64,000 nucleotides of DNA, taken from the NCBI RefSeq assembly GCF_036417845.1, contig NC_089981.1:82997268-83061267 (forward strand). The letters are read 5' to 3'. The notes below the pieces were generated by a model. It had not been told where the DNA came from. It saw only the letters and a program-made list of their open reading frames with translations, and made no database searches. Shown here piece after piece: positions 61,850 to 64,000 of this stretch. Positions within the stretch are counted from its first letter, which is position 1. The number at the start of each line of letters is the position of its first letter. The stretch is from Apteryx mantelli. Its lineage: Eukaryota; Chordata; Aves; Apterygiformes; Apterygidae. A program made the position numbers and the translations under genes.

Positions 61850-64000
61850 AAACTACTGGTGTTTCACTTAAGTCAGGCCTGTATTTTTTCCTCTGTGTTT
61901 CGTACGCACCAGGAGTCACTGATATGACTCATTAATGCACGCTGTAACACACACAAAATCCCCCCAAACCAAACCAGCGCACTAATATCCCTGTGATTTT
62001 ACTGTCACGGTGGCACATTTATTGGCATATCACATATTTGTATCAAGCAGCTTTTCCAGTTCTTAACTCCTTCCCATTTCCCGAAGGTTTTTCTAGCAAT
62101 AAAACCAGGATGTTTCAAGCTAACGAGTCCAAAGACTCAGATCAACTAAAGAGAATAAATATATCATCAGGTGAGCCAGAGGGACAAACAGGCAAATTTT
62201 CAAGCAAGCTTTACAACTTAAATTAAAAAAAAAAAATGCAAAGGAGCCTTTCCAGCTCAAAGGCTGAACAAGCCACATGGAGCACCGTGGGGGCAGCAGG
62301 CTCCCCGCGCTTCTGCTTTCTCCGCGCACCCGGGCGCAGCGAGGCAGAGGGAGCCCCAAACCAGGACTTCCCCCCCCTCCATGGCAGTCCCGCAAACCAT
62401 GGCCTGATCCCGAAGGCTCCTAATTAAGCGCTGTGCAAACGCCTCCTTCGGAGCAGGGCCGGGTAATCAGTGTTAGGTTACTCAGCACTGGCTTGCAGGG
62501 ATGGGTCCTATGGGAAGCCGGTCCTACCCCCCACCTCCCCTTGACCTCAGAGGAGGCAGGACTGCTGCGGACACGGTACAGGATAAATAAGATCTCAATC
62601 AGGATGCAATTTTCAGGCTGCCACACCAGTATTCCTGCTCTTACTCTGCTTATATGCTACACCGTTTTGTGGAGACATCACGGAAACGTCGCGTTTGGCA
62701 CATTTCTTCAATATTGCACAATCACCTGGTTCATGTTGGATCTCAAAATCCTGTATACCTCTGTCTGAAGCTGAGAAAGGACATGCTACTTCAACGGGCA
62801 CCAAAAGGGATGCAGTGGCTTGTTTTTGTTTTTGTTTAAGGGGCTCATAAGCAAAGTGAGACAAACACAGAAGCTCCGGCCCAAATACATGCTGCAGCTT
62901 TGCTGTCAGAGAGATTAACATGGGAAAGGCTTCGTGCAGGAGCCTTACATAAACAGCGATACAGACACTCACAAGTAACCTCTGGGACAGACCGAGGCAG
63001 CACACCACCGAGCCACAGCTGTGGAGGCACAGAGGAAGGAAATTTATGGCCAGAGTCCACGCATTTAAAATTAAAGGCTCCACGGCAACATTAGCTACAT
63101 TCCCTTAGTCATATCCATTCTGTGAAGCAGGTAAAGGTGCAATTCAAAGTGAAGGGACTCTAGAGCTTAGACATTACCCCATGTCTTGCAGGCTTCCTCC
63201 TACAAGAAGTTAAGTGATCATAAAGAGCTGGACCATATGACACTTCAGTTCATAGCACAAAGGTAATGATACCTTTTAAAAATAAGCTTTGACAGGCGTA
63301 TGTAACATCCCTGCACTGCTGTATGCATTTGTAATGTTGCAAGAAACACCTGCAGGGCAAAACAATGTCATTTCAGTACTGCATCTTGCTAACATTTCTA
63401 CAGTGGGGTCTGAACTTTCACATAACGAACAATCATTTTTGCATACAACTGTGGGGGTTTTTTATAATTTCTTTTGAAGAAAAAGCAATGACCGTGACAT
63501 TTAATAGAAATCGCAGGGAGTTTCTATATGAAATGAATTGCTGCTGCCTGCCGCAACCTGATACACAGAAGAGACACGTGCTACAGACTCCTTTTATCCC
63601 TTTAAGGCTTCTCATGCAAATGCTGACAAAGGCCATCTTTGCTTAGCTTATGAGAAGTGACACCACGACAGCCCATGGCAAGGTGGCTGTGCACTACTGA
63701 TATTTTTGTTGTTCTGCTCAGCGGAGCCTCAAGAAGAGAAATAATCAGAGCGAGACTCAAACTCAGGTCTCCTGCACAAATACCGAGAAGCCCCGCGCAA
63801 GCGCTCGCGGACACATCATCTTTCAAAATGAAGTATAGTCGGGTCAAACGCAGGGACAAATCCGCTCGCACGCAGCACCCTCGCACTGTTGTAGCATGGT
63901 TGCAGGGTCACTGTGACGGCCCCTGAGGAATTCCCCCCGGGGAAATGGGGGGATCTCCTGGCAGGTGCCGGTGTCATGTCCAGCCTGGTGCCACCTCCCC
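61850..64000. other. Upstream flank of HIF1A, unassigned
   Basis: No exon of PRKCH (the neighbour expected on this side from amniote synteny) is recognised. The longest frames (for example 62613-63083 minus, 63602-63886 minus) resemble no family I know and lack promoter or splice context. Confidence 0.5.

Noticed and set aside
62613-63083. 156-codon minus-strand frame upstream of HIF1A
   Set aside because: No family resemblance and no CpG island or splice context; consistent with chance.
63740-63800. Sequence resembling the 3' half of a tRNA-derived SINE (ACTCAAACTCAGGTCTCCTG)
   Set aside because: Only about 25 bp resemble the pattern and no A box, B box or tail could be placed, so neither a SINE nor a tRNA is supported.
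63000-64000. Possible PRKCH exons expected from synteny
   Set aside because: No kinase or C1/C2 domain coding sequence is visible in the last 2 kb; PRKCH probably lies beyond the window.

Overview
This is vertebrate nuclear DNA, most probably from a bird. Two complete multi-exon genes can be read on the minus strand: HIF1A (15 coding exons, 811 aa, CDS 61003 down to 32001) and SNAPC1 (10 coding exons, 363 aa, CDS 24285 down to 15219). All exons join in frame at GT-AG introns. The HIF1A reading matches avian HIF-1alpha as I remember it, in length and in diagnostic residues. Low interspersed-repeat density, compact spacing and decayed CR1 LINEs also fit a bird; a crocodilian or turtle is not formally excluded.

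Layout from left to right. 1-1034 is the 5' end of a decayed Tigger1-type DNA transposon, cut by the window edge. 1.98-2.43 kb holds a faint L2/CR1-like LINE relic, and 3.15-3.19 kb an LTR-like CRE/TATA/AATAAA cluster. 3.2-9.3 kb holds nothing I can name. 9.3-9.99 kb is a GC-rich minisatellite of 30/31-bp units. It abuts a CpG island (about 9.99-10.76 kb) with a possible first coding exon on the minus strand. 12.57-14.65 kb carries two CR1 fragments, both on the minus strand, separated by unassigned DNA with a perfect 28-bp palindrome.

SNAPC1 follows, with its own CpG-island promoter at about 24 kb. A gap of about 6.5 kb leads to the HIF1A 3' UTR, whose poly(A) end matches the human one almost word for word. 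HIF1A then runs to its CpG-island promoter at 60.2-61.8 kb. The last 2.2 kb is unassigned upstream DNA.

HIF1A and SNAPC1 are head-to-tail on one strand, as in mammals (PRKCH-HIF1A-SNAPC1-SYT16 order). HIF1A encodes the oxygen-regulated subunit of HIF-1. SNAPC1 encodes a subunit of the snRNA-activating complex. They are neighbours by conserved synteny and not a functional operon. I found no microbial-type system, CRISPR array or RNA gene. The most unusual items are the mammalian-looking Tigger1 copy in a sauropsid and the unexplained CpG-island exon next to the minisatellite.
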